Assembly (NCBI GenBank): GCA_963724945.1
Contig: CAVRWL010000001.1
Coordinates: 1-64,000, forward strand
DNA: 64,000 nt
Reading direction: 5' to 3'
From: Hyphomicrobium_A sp963724945
GTDB taxonomy: Bacteria; Pseudomonadota; Alphaproteobacteria; Rhizobiales; Hyphomicrobiaceae
Shown: positions 43,902 through 52,507 of the stretch, piece by piece
Layout: every line of letters begins with the position of its first letter
Numbering within the stretch: the stretch's first letter is position 1
Program-made: the position numbers and the translations under genes
The notes under the pieces: model-generated
What the model was told of the DNA's origin: nothing
Seen by the model: only the letters and a program-made list of their open reading frames with translations
Databases searched by the model: none

Positions 43902-46875
43902 TCAGGCGACAATTGCGTCGAAAAGTCCGGCAACGTCCTTGAGGACAGCCCGCAACCGCCCCTCCAACTCGGCAAAGCTTGCCGCATCGCCGGCCCGCGC
44001 CAATAGGGCCTCCAGCCCCTTCGGCGCCGCGGCAGGGTCGAAAGGCCCCTCCACGCACAGGCGTAGAATCTGTGTCAGGTCGTGCACGAGCCGTGTCGCC
44101 GGGATCAGGATGTCGGCATGCGCGGCGGCGAGCAACCCGGCTTCCCGCAGCCGGCGAAAGGCTTCGACCGTGCTCTGATCGAGGACCTCCGGGTGCCCAG
44201 CAGCGTTAACGAGTTGCAGATACTGGGCCATGAACTCCAGGTCGATAAGACCGCCGCGCACCTGCTTTAGCTCCCAGATGTTTTCGCTGCCCTTCTCCTT
44301 GGCGATGCGCTGGCGCATGTCGTGGACGTCGGCGGCGACCTTGGCGCGGTCGCGCGGCTTGGTGAGGGCGGCACGGATCGCCACCTCGACGCGGGCCTTA
44401 AGCTCGGGCGGACCGGCGACGACACGGGCGCGCGTCAGAGCGAGGTGCTCCCACGTCCAAGCCTCCTTGGCCTGATACTCGATGAAGCTCGAAAGCTGGG
44501 TGGCGACGGGCCCCTGCTGCCCTGACGGCCGCAAGCGCATATCGACCTCGTAAAGCGCACCCTCCGCGGTGGCCGACGATAGCGCGGTGATAAGCCGCTG
44601 CGTCAGCCGCGTGTAGTAGTGCGTCGGCGCCAGGGGGCGCGCCCCCGCCGACTGCGTGGCGGCGGGGTCGAAGTCGTAGACGAGGATGAGGTCGAGGTCG
44701 GAGGCGGCCGTCATCTCGCGCCCGCCGAGCTTGCCCATGCCGATGACGGCGGCGCCGCCGCCCGGCACGCGCCCGTGCGTGCGCACGAGCTCGCGCTCCG
44801 TCGCGCCCTTGAGGTGATCGATGAGACGCTCGGCAAGCAGCGCGTAGGCGCCGCCGGCCTGATTGGCCTTGATCGCGCCCGAGAGCACGCGGATGCCGAT
44901 CAGGAACTGCTGCTCGCTCCCCGTCACGCGCGCGCGATCGAGCACATATTGCATGTCATGCTCGCCCGAGCCGATCTCGGTCGCGATCAGGCGGTCGAGC
45001 TCGTCGGCCGTTGGCAGCATGCCGAGCGTGCCGGGATCGAGCACCGCATCGAGCAGCCGCCGGCGGCGCGACAGGATGCGCGCAAGCCGCGGCGCGGTGC
45101 CCAGCATGTCGGCCAGGAGCCGCAAGAGGTTCGGATTGGCGCGCCACAGCGAGAAGAGCTGCACGCCGGCCGGCAGCTCGGAGAGAAAGCGGTCGAAGCT
45201 CGCAAACGCGCGGTCGGGGTCGGCGGTGCCGGCGAGCGCCGTGATGAGCAGCGGCTGCACCTCAGTGAGCATCTCTCGCGCGCGCGGCGTGCGCACAGCC
45301 GGGTAGCGGCCGTGGTGCCAGCCGCGCATCGTTGCGAGAACCTGGCCGGGCTGCGAGTAGCCCATCGCCTTGAGCGCGGCGACAGTAGCGGGATCGTCCT
45401 CCTCGCCAGCAAAGACCATGTTGACGCCGCCGGGCGTCAGCTCAGGGCTGTCCTCGAACAGCGCCGCGTAATGGCGCTGCACCGTCTCGAGCCGCGCCCG
45501 CAGTGCGGCAGCGAATGCCTCCATGTCGGCAAAACCGCAGAACAGCGCGAAGCTCAAGAGCCGCTGCGGATCGTCGGGCACCTCCTGAGTCTGCTCGTCG
45601 GCGACCATCTGCAGCCGATGCTCAATCTCGCGCAGGAAGAGGTAGGCCTCGGCGAGCTCGGCGCCGACGGCCTCCTTGATCCACCCGCGCGCCGCCAACC
45701 GCTTGAGAGCTTCCAGCGTCTGCGACGTGCGCAGGTCGCGCTGGCGTCCGCCGGCAATAAGCTGCTGCGTTTGCACGAAGAACTCGATCTCGCGGATGCC
45801 CCCGCGCCCGAGCTTGATGTTATGGCCCGCCACCGCAATTCTGCCGAAGCCTTTATGCGCATGGATCTGCCGTTTCATGGCGTGGATGTCGGCGATCGCC
45901 GCGTAATCGAGGTACTTGCGCCAGATGAAGGGCGCAAGGTCCTCCAACAGCCTCCGTCCGGCCTCGAGATCGCCGGCGCAGGCGCGCGCCTTGATCAGCG
46001 CCGCGCGCTCCCAGTTCTGCCCGACGCCCTCGTAATAGATGAGTGCCGCCTCCCGCGACAGCGCGAGCTGGGTGGCGCCGGGGTCCGGGCGCAGGCGCAA
46101 ATCGGTGCGGAACACATAGCCGTCGCCCGTGCGCTCCTCCATGAGCTGCACGAGATCGCGCGTTAAGCGCACGAAGAAGCTCTGCGGCTCCACCTCCGGT
46201 GCGAGCCGCGTGCGCTCGGGGTCGTAGAAGACGATGAGGTCGATATCGCTCGAGTAGTTGAGCTCGCCCGCGCCGTACTTGCCCATGGCGATGACGATGT
46301 AGCCCGCCGCGGAGACGTGGCCGTCCCCGTGCGCCAACCACTGGCCGCGCGCGGCCGCCTCGCGAAAAAGGAAATGGACCGCACCGCCGAGCGCTGCAGT
46401 CGGCGCACTCGGTCAGCGCCGCAGTGACGTCCGGCACCGTCCACGCGCCGGCAAGGTCGGCGAGCGCGGTCAGCAGCGCCACCTCGGCCTTGAAGACGCG
46501 CAAGGCGCGCATGGCGTCCGCGCGCACGCTCGCCGCCTGAAGCGCAACCGCGAGCTCGGCGCGCAGCTCGTCTAGGCGCACCTCGGGCGCGCTCATCAAG
46601 AGCCGCTGCAGGCGCGCGAGATCGCGCTCGATGAGGCCTGTGAGATACGGCGACCCGCTGAAGATGCCGGCGAGAAGCTCTGAGACCGTTGGGCGATCGA
46701 GCGCCGCAGCGAGAGCGGCGAGACTTGACTCGGAGCGCGCTCTCGCGCGCAAGGCGGCAAGCGTTGCCCCCACCACCGGATCGCTGCGCGCCCTCGGCGC
46801 CCCCGTGATGCGCTCGACGAGGGCGCCTGTTGCCTCTTTCGCCGTCATGACCCGCGCCGCTTGTCGATCGACCAC
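43902..46875 (-). CDS. glnE: Glutamine synthetase adenylyltransferase/deadenylase, one frameshift
   Basis: Bifunctional enzyme that adenylylates and deadenylylates glutamine synthetase in response to PII. Two nucleotidyltransferase domains are clear: IAMGKYGAGELNYSSDIDL near residue 195 (deadenylase half) and IGMGKLGGREMTAASDLDLI near residue 710 (adenylylase half). RGGIREIEFFVQTQQLIAGG and RGGLIDLEFMAQYLQLV are the matching helical motifs. A single extra base near 46397 splits the frame between ALTECADC and ALGGAVHFLFREAAARG; correcting it gives about 990 residues, the normal length. Start GTG 46875, or ATG 46848. It lies seven bases after the kinase gene. Confidence 0.93.
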
Positions 46876-46881
46876 TCCCTC

Positions 46882-48291
46882 TTAGCGGTCCTCCGTCCGC
46901 TTCGGAAGCGTCAAGACCACGCGCAGGCCCGGCGCGTTGTCCTCCAGGCGCACATTGCCGCCATGCAGGCGCGCGACCGCCTGCACCAGGCTCAGGCCCA
47001 GCCCCGTGCCGGGCTCGGTGCGGCTCTTCTCCAGCCGCACGAAGCGCTTCAAAACGCGCTCGCGATCCTGCGGCGCGATGCCCGGACCGTTGTCGGCCAC
47101 TGTGATCTCGATTGCGTCCTTATGCGCCGCGACGCCGATCGCGATTGTCGTGGCGCCGGTGCCCGCCTCGGCACCCTTGACGGAATACTTGATCGCGTTG
47201 TCGATCAGATTGGCCACGGCCTGACCCACCAATTGACGGTTGGCCCGCGTCTCGACGTGGCTCGCGACATCGAGGACGAGCCCCAGGCCGCGCTCCTCCG
47301 CCACCGGCTCGTAGAGCTCGGCGACGTCGCGCACGAGCCGGCCGGCGTCGAATGTCTCCGCGTTCTCCTCGAGAACACCGGCCTCGAGCCGCGCGACCAG
47401 CAAAAGCGCGTTGAAAGTCTTGATCAGCTCGTCCGAGCGCTCGATGGTGTGCTCGAGCCCTTCGCGGTAGGCGTGCTGCCCGCGCGGATCCATGAGGGCT
47501 GCCTCCGCCACGTTGCGCAGGCGCGTCAACGGCGTCTTCAGGTCGTGGGCGATGTTGTCGGAGACCTCGCGCAGCCCGCTCATCAAGGCCTCGATGCGGT
47601 CGAGCATGGCGTTGAGGTTCGCCGCCAGCACATCGAACTCGTCGCCCGTCCCGCCGATGGCGATGCGCCGTGACAGGTCGCCGCCCATGATCGAGCGGGT
47701 GGCGAGGTTGATCGCCTCGATGCGTCGCAGCACGACACGGCTGATGAGGAGCCCCGCCAACAACCCGGTGAGCGAGAGAAACCCCAGCCCCAAGAGATAG
47801 ACGCTTCCCATCTCGCTGGCGAAGCGGCGCTGCTCCTCGATGTCGCGTCCCACGATGAGGCGCATGCCGTCTTGCAGGGCGACGGGGATGGCGACGCCGA
47901 GACTTGGCTCGTCCGCACCCGCGCCGCCGGTGTAGCGGAAGACACCGCCTGCCGAGCCCTCGGCGAGCTCGGATGGCATACGGCTCAAATTGCCGGCGAG
48001 CTTCTCGCCGTTGGCGTCGGCGAGATAATAGAGGCCGGGGCCGCCGGCCTTGCTGCGCGCATCGACCGCGCGGATGAGGCCTGTTTGATCGCCACCGCGC
48101 GCTTCCGCCCGCAACAGATCGGCTTCCGACTGCAGCGTCTCCAGCACCTGGTTCGTCAGGATGCGATTCGTCTGCCACAAGAGCAGCCCGATGACGACGC
48201 CCGCGCAACAAAGGTAGGCGACGACCGCGACCGCGGCAGCGCGGAACGCGGTCGTCGAGATGGCGCGGCGCAGGAGGCTAGCCGGGGCCAT
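46882..48291 (-). CDS. Two-component sensor histidine kinase
   Basis: 469 residues. An N-terminal helix (AVAVVAYLCCAGVVIGLLLW) and a second at about residue 165 (VYLLGLGFLSLTGLLAGLLI) enclose a periplasmic sensor of about 120 residues. Then come a HAMP domain (INLATRSIMGGDLSRRIAIG), the HisKA H box SDNIAHDLKTPLTRLRNV near residue 248, and an intact ATPase domain: N box QAVANLIDNAIKYS, G1 EITVADNGPGIAPQDRERV and G2 RTEPGTGLGLSLVQAVARLH. It overlaps the response regulator gene by 14 bases. The degP-regulator-kinase-glnE order is common in Hyphomicrobiales, suggesting an envelope-stress role. Confidence 0.93.
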   Translation of the reverse strand: MAPASLLRRAISTTAFRAAAVAVVAYLCCAGVVIGLLLWQTNRILTNQVLETLQSEADLLRAEARGGDQTGLIRAVDARSKAGGPGLYYLADANGEKLAGNLSRMPSELAEGSAGGVFRYTGGAGADEPSLGVAIPVALQDGMRLIVGRDIEEQRRFASEMGSVYLLGLGFLSLTGLLAGLLISRVVLRRIEAINLATRSIMGGDLSRRIAIGGTGDEFDVLAANLNAMLDRIEALMSGLREVSDNIAHDLKTPLTRLRNVAEAALMDPRGQHAYREGLEHTIERSDELIKTFNALLLVARLEAGVLEENAETFDAGRLVRDVAELYEPVAEERGLGLVLDVASHVETRANRQLVGQAVANLIDNAIKYSVKGAEAGTGATTIAIGVAAHKDAIEITVADNGPGIAPQDRERVLKRFVRLEKSRTEPGTGLGLSLVQAVARLHGGNVRLEDNAPGLRVVLTLPKRTEDR

Positions 48292-48958
48292 CGCGGATCG
48301 TGTAGCCGGCCCCGCGCACGGTGTGCAAAAGAGGCTTGTCGAAGTTTTTGTCGATCTTGGCCCTGAGCCGCGAGACGTGCACGTCGATGACGTTCGTCTG
48401 CGGGTCGAAGTGATAGTCCCAGACGTGCTCCAGGAGCATCGTGCGCGTCACCACCTGGCCCGCGTGCTTCATGAGGTACTCGAGCAGCCGGTACTCGCGC
48501 GGCTGCAGCTGAATCTGCTCGCCGTCGCGCGTGACGCGGTGCGAGAGGCGGTCGAGCACGAGCCCGTCGACGACGTAGCGCGTCTCCTGCTCCTCAGGCA
48601 CAGCGCGGCGCGCGAGCGCCTCCACGCGCGCGAGGAGCTCGGAGTAGGCATAGGGCTTCGTCAGGTAGTCGTCGCCGCCTGCCCGCAGTCCCTTGACGCG
48701 GTCGTCGACCTCGCCCAAGGCCGACAGGATGAGCACCGGCGTGCGCACACCCTTGCCGCGCAGGCCTTTGATCATGGAGAGCCCATCCAGGCGCGGCAGC
48801 ATGCGGTCGACGATGAGGATGTCGTAGTCGCCCTCCTCGGCCAGCGCGAGCCCCGTCTCGCCATCCTCGGCAAGATCGGCCGCGTGGCCGCTCTCCTTCA
48901 GCGCCTTCTGCAGGAAGTGGGCGGTCTCCCTGTCGTCCTCGACCACCAAGACGCGCAT
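48278..48958 (-). CDS. OmpR-family response regulator
   Basis: 226 residues from ATG 48958 (MRVLVVEDDRETAHFLQKAL). Receiver domain: DILIVDRMLPRLDGLSMIKG with the phosphoacceptor Asp near residue 51, VLILSALGEVDDRVKGLRAG and DDYLTKPYAYSELLARVEAL. The C-terminal winged-helix domain has LQPREYRLLEYLMKHAGQVV, TRTMLLEHVWDYHFDPQTNV and IDVHVSRLRAKIDK. Ends RDGPG, overlapping the kinase start. An upstream GTG would add 17 unrelated residues, so ATG 48958 is chosen. Partner of the kinase at 46882. Confidence 0.94.
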   Translation of the reverse strand: MRVLVVEDDRETAHFLQKALKESGHAADLAEDGETGLALAEEGDYDILIVDRMLPRLDGLSMIKGLRGKGVRTPVLILSALGEVDDRVKGLRAGGDDYLTKPYAYSELLARVEALARRAVPEEQETRYVVDGLVLDRLSHRVTRDGEQIQLQPREYRLLEYLMKHAGQVVTRTMLLEHVWDYHFDPQTNVIDVHVSRLRAKIDKNFDKPLLHTVRGAGYTIRDGPG

Positions 48959-49036
48959 CTCGTCACCGTTTCGCTGTTCTCGACGCCGGACCTCGTTAGC
49001 GATTCGCATTGTGCCGTCTGCATCCGAAAACGTCGA

Positions 49037-49071
49037 GGCGGCCCGCCCCGTTTGCGAGGGAGCGGACCGCC
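49037..49071 (-). terminator. Probable terminator after degP
   Basis: In the 141-base gap after degP, the minus-strand transcript folds arms GGCGGTCCGCTCCC (49071-49058) and GGGGCGGGCCGCC (49049-49037) around an eight-base loop. The stem is 12-13 bp with two G-U type pairs. A short T run (ACGTTTTCGG) follows six bases later. Rho-independent termination is plausible but the T tract is short. Confidence 0.5.
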
Positions 49072-49099
49072 ATTCTTCTCAACGCGCGCTGGTCGCGTC

Positions 49100-50635
49100 T
49101 CAGCCCTTCTTGATCGGGATCGCCACGAGAACCGTCTGATCGCCCTTCTTGATGTGGAACATCACCGAGGAATGGCCCTCATCCTGCGACTTCTTCACGG
49201 CTTTAACGACGTCCTGGGGCGAGGAAACGGGCTCGTTGCTGGCCTTTAGGATGACGTCGCCCTGCTTCAGCCCCTTCTGGGCGGCATCGGAGTTGGGATC
49301 GACATCGGCGATGACCACGCCTTCCTTCGTGTCGGTGGCCGCCGGCTTCAAGGTCAGCCCGAGCTGCTTTAAGTCGACGTTGCCGCTGTTGTCGTCTCCG
49401 TTGTCGTCAGGCTCCGCCTCCGAATCGGCCGCAGCCTCCTTGTTCTGGTAGGTGCCGAGCTTGACGCGGATCGTCTTCTCCGCCTTGTCGCGCCAGACCT
49501 TGATATCGACCGTGCTCTTGGCCGGCATGTCGGCGATCGTGCGCTGCAGGTCGCGGGGATCCTGGATCTTCTTGGAGTCGATCTGCAGGATGGCGTCCGC
49601 CACCTTGAGGCCGGCGCTCGCCGCCGGACCGTCGGCCAGCACCTCGCTGACGATGGCGCCGCGCGGCTCCTTCAAGCCCAGGCTGTCGGCGAGATCCTTG
49701 TCGACCTCCTGGATGCGCACGCCGAGCCAGCCGCGGCTCACGCTACCGCCCTTCTGCAGCTGATCGACGACCTTCTTCACGGTGTCGGCGGGCACGGCGA
49801 ACGCGATGCCGACGTTGCCGCCCGTGGGGCTGTAGATCGCGGTGTTCACGCCGATGACGTCACCTTCGAGATTGAAGCTCGGGCCGCCGGAGTTGCCGTG
49901 ATTCACGGCCGCGTCGATCTGCATGTAGTCGTAGGGGCCACCGATGTTGCGCGCGAGCGCGGACACGATGCCCGCCGTCACGGTGCCGCCGAGGCCGAAC
50001 GGATTGCCGACCGCCAGCACCCAGTCGCCGACGCGCGGCTGCTTCTCGGCAAACTTCACCACCGTCAGCGGCTTCTTGGGCTCGATCTTCAGAAGCGCGA
50101 TGTCGGTGCGCTCATCCGTGCCGATGATCTTGGCGTCGATCTCCTCCTGATCATCGAAGCTGACTTGCACCTTCGTCGCACCGTCAACGACGTGCCTGTT
50201 CGTCACGATGTAGCCGTCGGGCGAAACGACGAAGCCGGAGCCCGCCGCTTGCCGCGGCTGCTGCTGCGGCAGATTCCTGGGGAGATTCTTGAACAGCTCG
50301 TTGAGCGGGTGGTCCTTGGGAAGCCCGGGGATACCCTCGAAGGGGCGCGTGCCGTTGTCCTTCCCGTTTGCGGCCACGCGCGGAAGCTCGTTCGTCGCCT
50401 GGATGCTGACGACTGCCGGCTTCACCTGCTCCACGATGTTGGCAAACGAGAGCGTTTCCGCCGGCACGCCGGCCTTGAGCTGAGCGACGGCGGGAGCGGG
50501 TCGGTCGGCGAGGCCGAACGCCAACAGGCCGACGCCGAGAACGCTGACTGCGGCCAGGCGCCGCCAATCGCGGCCCGTGGACTTGGCTGGCCCGGTCTTT
50601 GCTACGCCCTCGGGCAACCTGGGGTGAGAGTGCAT
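49100..50635 (-). CDS. degP: Periplasmic serine protease DegP/HtrA (Do family)
   Basis: 511 residues from ATG 50635, with GGAGG ten bases ahead. A signal segment (LAAVSVLGVGLLAFGLADR) leads to the trypsin-like domain. Its catalytic residues are His in YIVTNRHVVDGATK (about 147), Asp in RTDIALLKIEPKKP (about 176) and Ser in AVNHGNSGGPSFNLEGDVIG (about 248). Two PDZ domains follow (RGWLGVRIQEVDKDLADSLG and GVVIADVDPNSDAAQKGLKQ). A Q-rich loop (NLPQQQPRQAAGSGF) sits before the protease core. It degrades or refolds damaged envelope proteins and is followed by its likely regulator pair. Confidence 0.95.
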   Translation of the reverse strand: MHSHPRLPEGVAKTGPAKSTGRDWRRLAAVSVLGVGLLAFGLADRPAPAVAQLKAGVPAETLSFANIVEQVKPAVVSIQATNELPRVAANGKDNGTRPFEGIPGLPKDHPLNELFKNLPRNLPQQQPRQAAGSGFVVSPDGYIVTNRHVVDGATKVQVSFDDQEEIDAKIIGTDERTDIALLKIEPKKPLTVVKFAEKQPRVGDWVLAVGNPFGLGGTVTAGIVSALARNIGGPYDYMQIDAAVNHGNSGGPSFNLEGDVIGVNTAIYSPTGGNVGIAFAVPADTVKKVVDQLQKGGSVSRGWLGVRIQEVDKDLADSLGLKEPRGAIVSEVLADGPAASAGLKVADAILQIDSKKIQDPRDLQRTIADMPAKSTVDIKVWRDKAEKTIRVKLGTYQNKEAAADSEAEPDDNGDDNSGNVDLKQLGLTLKPAATDTKEGVVIADVDPNSDAAQKGLKQGDVILKASNEPVSSPQDVVKAVKKSQDEGHSSVMFHIKKGDQTVLVAIPIKKG

Positions 50636-50779
50636 GCGCAAGAGCCTCCATTCTGCGAAGCCGACACGATCCGTCGTTAGAGCCGGCGTAGCGAAGGCGG
50701 CATTACGGCAGCCTTTCGATTGCCTTAACAGTTGGTAATAAAGGTCCTGTTGACCATGTCGGGTAAGCGAGTAGAGCCA

Positions 50780-51994
50780 ATGAACCGTCAAGTAAGAAGC
50801 GTCACCGCCACCGTTAGTCCTTCGTCCGGCGTGGTTTTCTTAAGCCTTAAACTCGCCCTTACACTAACCCTTGCTGCCGCGCTTGCCGGCCCTGCCGCCG
50901 CAGTCGCCCCCACCCCGCCGCCGCCACAATCGGGCAATTCCCTCCTGCAGCGCGTTGCCGTATTCGGCAAGGACGAGCGCGCGCCGCTCACCCGCTCCGA
51001 CTGGAGCCTCGGCGCCAGGATCGGGGTGCTGCACGATCCCCGCTCGCATACCGTGTGCACCGCCTTCTGCGTGGCCCCCGACGTCGTGGCGACCGCCGCG
51101 CACTGCCTCTACCGCACGGGCGATGCGACGCCGTTGCGCCTCACCGACGTCACCGTGCGCCTGCACGGAGGGCAACTGACGAGCCACGTGGCCGGCGCAA
51201 ACGAGGACGCAGCCGAGACGAATGTGATCGCCGGATCGACCCGGCTCAACGTCAAGCCGCCGATCGACGCCACGCGCGACTGGGCGCTCATACGGCTGGC
51301 GCAGCCATTGTGCAAGAATGGGACGTTCAAACTGAGCCGTCGTCCGGTCGAGGACGTGATGCGGCTCGCGCGCGAGGGCGACGTCTACAACGTCGCCTAT
51401 CACCGCGACGTGCCTAAATGGGAGCCGATGATCGGGCGCGACTGCCAGGTGCAACGCAACTTCCCGGACGTGGACTGGCCGACCATCCGTCGCGATTTCG
51501 CCGATCCCCAGCAGCTCTTGCTGCATACCTGCGATACCGGTGGGGCCTCCTCCGGCTCGCCGCTCCTCGCCGACGGACCCGACGGGCCCGAAGTGGTCGG
51601 TATCAACGTCGGAACCTACGTGCAATCGAAGGTTATCATGCTCAACGGCGAGGTGGTGCACCGCTTCCGCTCCGATGACGTCGCCAACACCGGCGTCAAC
51701 TCGCAGGCGTTCGCCGCCGCTTTCGACGCCTTCACGAGCGGCGACCTGCTCGCGAGCCGAACCGACATCCGCCGCCTGCAAGCGGCGTTGGCGGAGCGCG
51801 GGATTTACCACGGCGCCAAAAACGGCCGCTTCGGCACGGATACGAAAGCCGCGATCCGGAGCTTCGAGCGCGCCGCCGCGCTCCCGGTGACGGGGCTTGC
51901 GACCTCTGAGCTCATGCATGCCCTTCTCGGCGAGAGCGACATCGTGACCGGACGGATCCCGATGGAGGCGCATGCCGAAGCGCCGCGCCGCTAA
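50780..51994 (+). CDS. Secreted trypsin-like serine protease with peptidoglycan-binding domain
   Basis: 404 residues from ATG 50780 (ATG 50756 is also in frame). Signal peptide VVFLSLKLALTLTLAAALAG ending near AAAVAP. Chymotrypsin-like catalytic residues: His in VCTAFCVAPDVVATAAHCLY (with the flanking Cys pair), Asp in DATRDWALIRLAQPL and Ser in LLHTCDTGGASSGSPLLADG. The C-terminal 65 residues form a peptidoglycan-binding-like repeat (DIRRLQAALAERGIYHGAKN, GRFGTDTKAAIRSFERAAAL). It is divergent from degP, 144 bases apart, so the two envelope proteases may share a control region. Substrate unknown. Confidence 0.88.
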   Translation: MNRQVRSVTATVSPSSGVVFLSLKLALTLTLAAALAGPAAAVAPTPPPPQSGNSLLQRVAVFGKDERAPLTRSDWSLGARIGVLHDPRSHTVCTAFCVAPDVVATAAHCLYRTGDATPLRLTDVTVRLHGGQLTSHVAGANEDAAETNVIAGSTRLNVKPPIDATRDWALIRLAQPLCKNGTFKLSRRPVEDVMRLAREGDVYNVAYHRDVPKWEPMIGRDCQVQRNFPDVDWPTIRRDFADPQQLLLHTCDTGGASSGSPLLADGPDGPEVVGINVGTYVQSKVIMLNGEVVHRFRSDDVANTGVNSQAFAAAFDAFTSGDLLASRTDIRRLQAALAERGIYHGAKNGRFGTDTKAAIRSFERAAALPVTGLATSELMHALLGESDIVTGRIPMEAHAEAPRR

Positions 51995-52006
51995 TCGCGC
52001 GTGGGC

Positions 52007-52507
52007 TTATCGGGCTTGGCGAGAAGGGTACGCAGCTTGTGCCTCCTCCGCGTCCGTGAGCGCGGATGCCGCTCCCGCCGGCGCCGGACGCCGCCGCACG
52101 GCCCTGGCGGCCGCGGCGATTGCGATGAGCAGCACGAGCAGCGGCGCTAACCACAGGAGCAGCGTCTGCGCGTCGAACGGCGGCCGCAGCAGCACGAACT
52201 CGCCGTAGCGGTCCTCGATGAACTTTGTGACCTGAGCATCCGTGTCGCCCGCCTTCAGGCGCTCGCGCACGAGCAGGCGCAGATCGCGGGCGAGCGGCGC
52301 GTTGCTGTCGTCGATCGACTGGTTCTGGCAGACGAGGCAGCGCAGGCCGGCCGAGATATGGCGCGCGCGCGCCTCAAGCGCCGGATCGGGAAGGATCTCG
52401 TCGGGCTCCACTGCGAGAGCCGGGGTGGCGAGCGCGTACGCGGAAATGATGGCGCCCATCAGCGCCGTCATGACCAAGCGAGCACTTCGGCCCATCGCCC
52501 GCCTCAC
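52007..52507 (-). CDS. ccmH: Cytochrome c maturation protein CcmH
   Basis: 166 residues. Signal segment LVMTALMGAIISAYALATPA, then a periplasmic thiol-redox domain with the diagnostic ISAGLRCLVCQNQSIDDSNA (CxxC) and ARDLRLLVRERLKAGDTDAQ, FIEDRYGEFVLLRPPF. A C-terminal membrane helix follows (LLLWLAPLLVLLIAIAAAAR). It reduces the apocytochrome CXXCH motif for haem ligation. Start GTG 52507 overlaps the ccmF stop (GTGA); ATG 52495 is also in frame. Last gene of ccmI-ccmE-ccmF-ccmH. Confidence 0.95.
   Translation of the reverse strand: MRRAMGRSARLVMTALMGAIISAYALATPALAVEPDEILPDPALEARARHISAGLRCLVCQNQSIDDSNAPLARDLRLLVRERLKAGDTDAQVTKFIEDRYGEFVLLRPPFDAQTLLLWLAPLLVLLIAIAAAARAVRRRPAPAGAASALTDAEEAQAAYPSRQAR

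Noticed and set aside
44619..46166. Long plus-strand open frame opposite glnE
   Set aside because: A GC-rich antisense shadow; glnE motifs on the minus strand cover the whole region.
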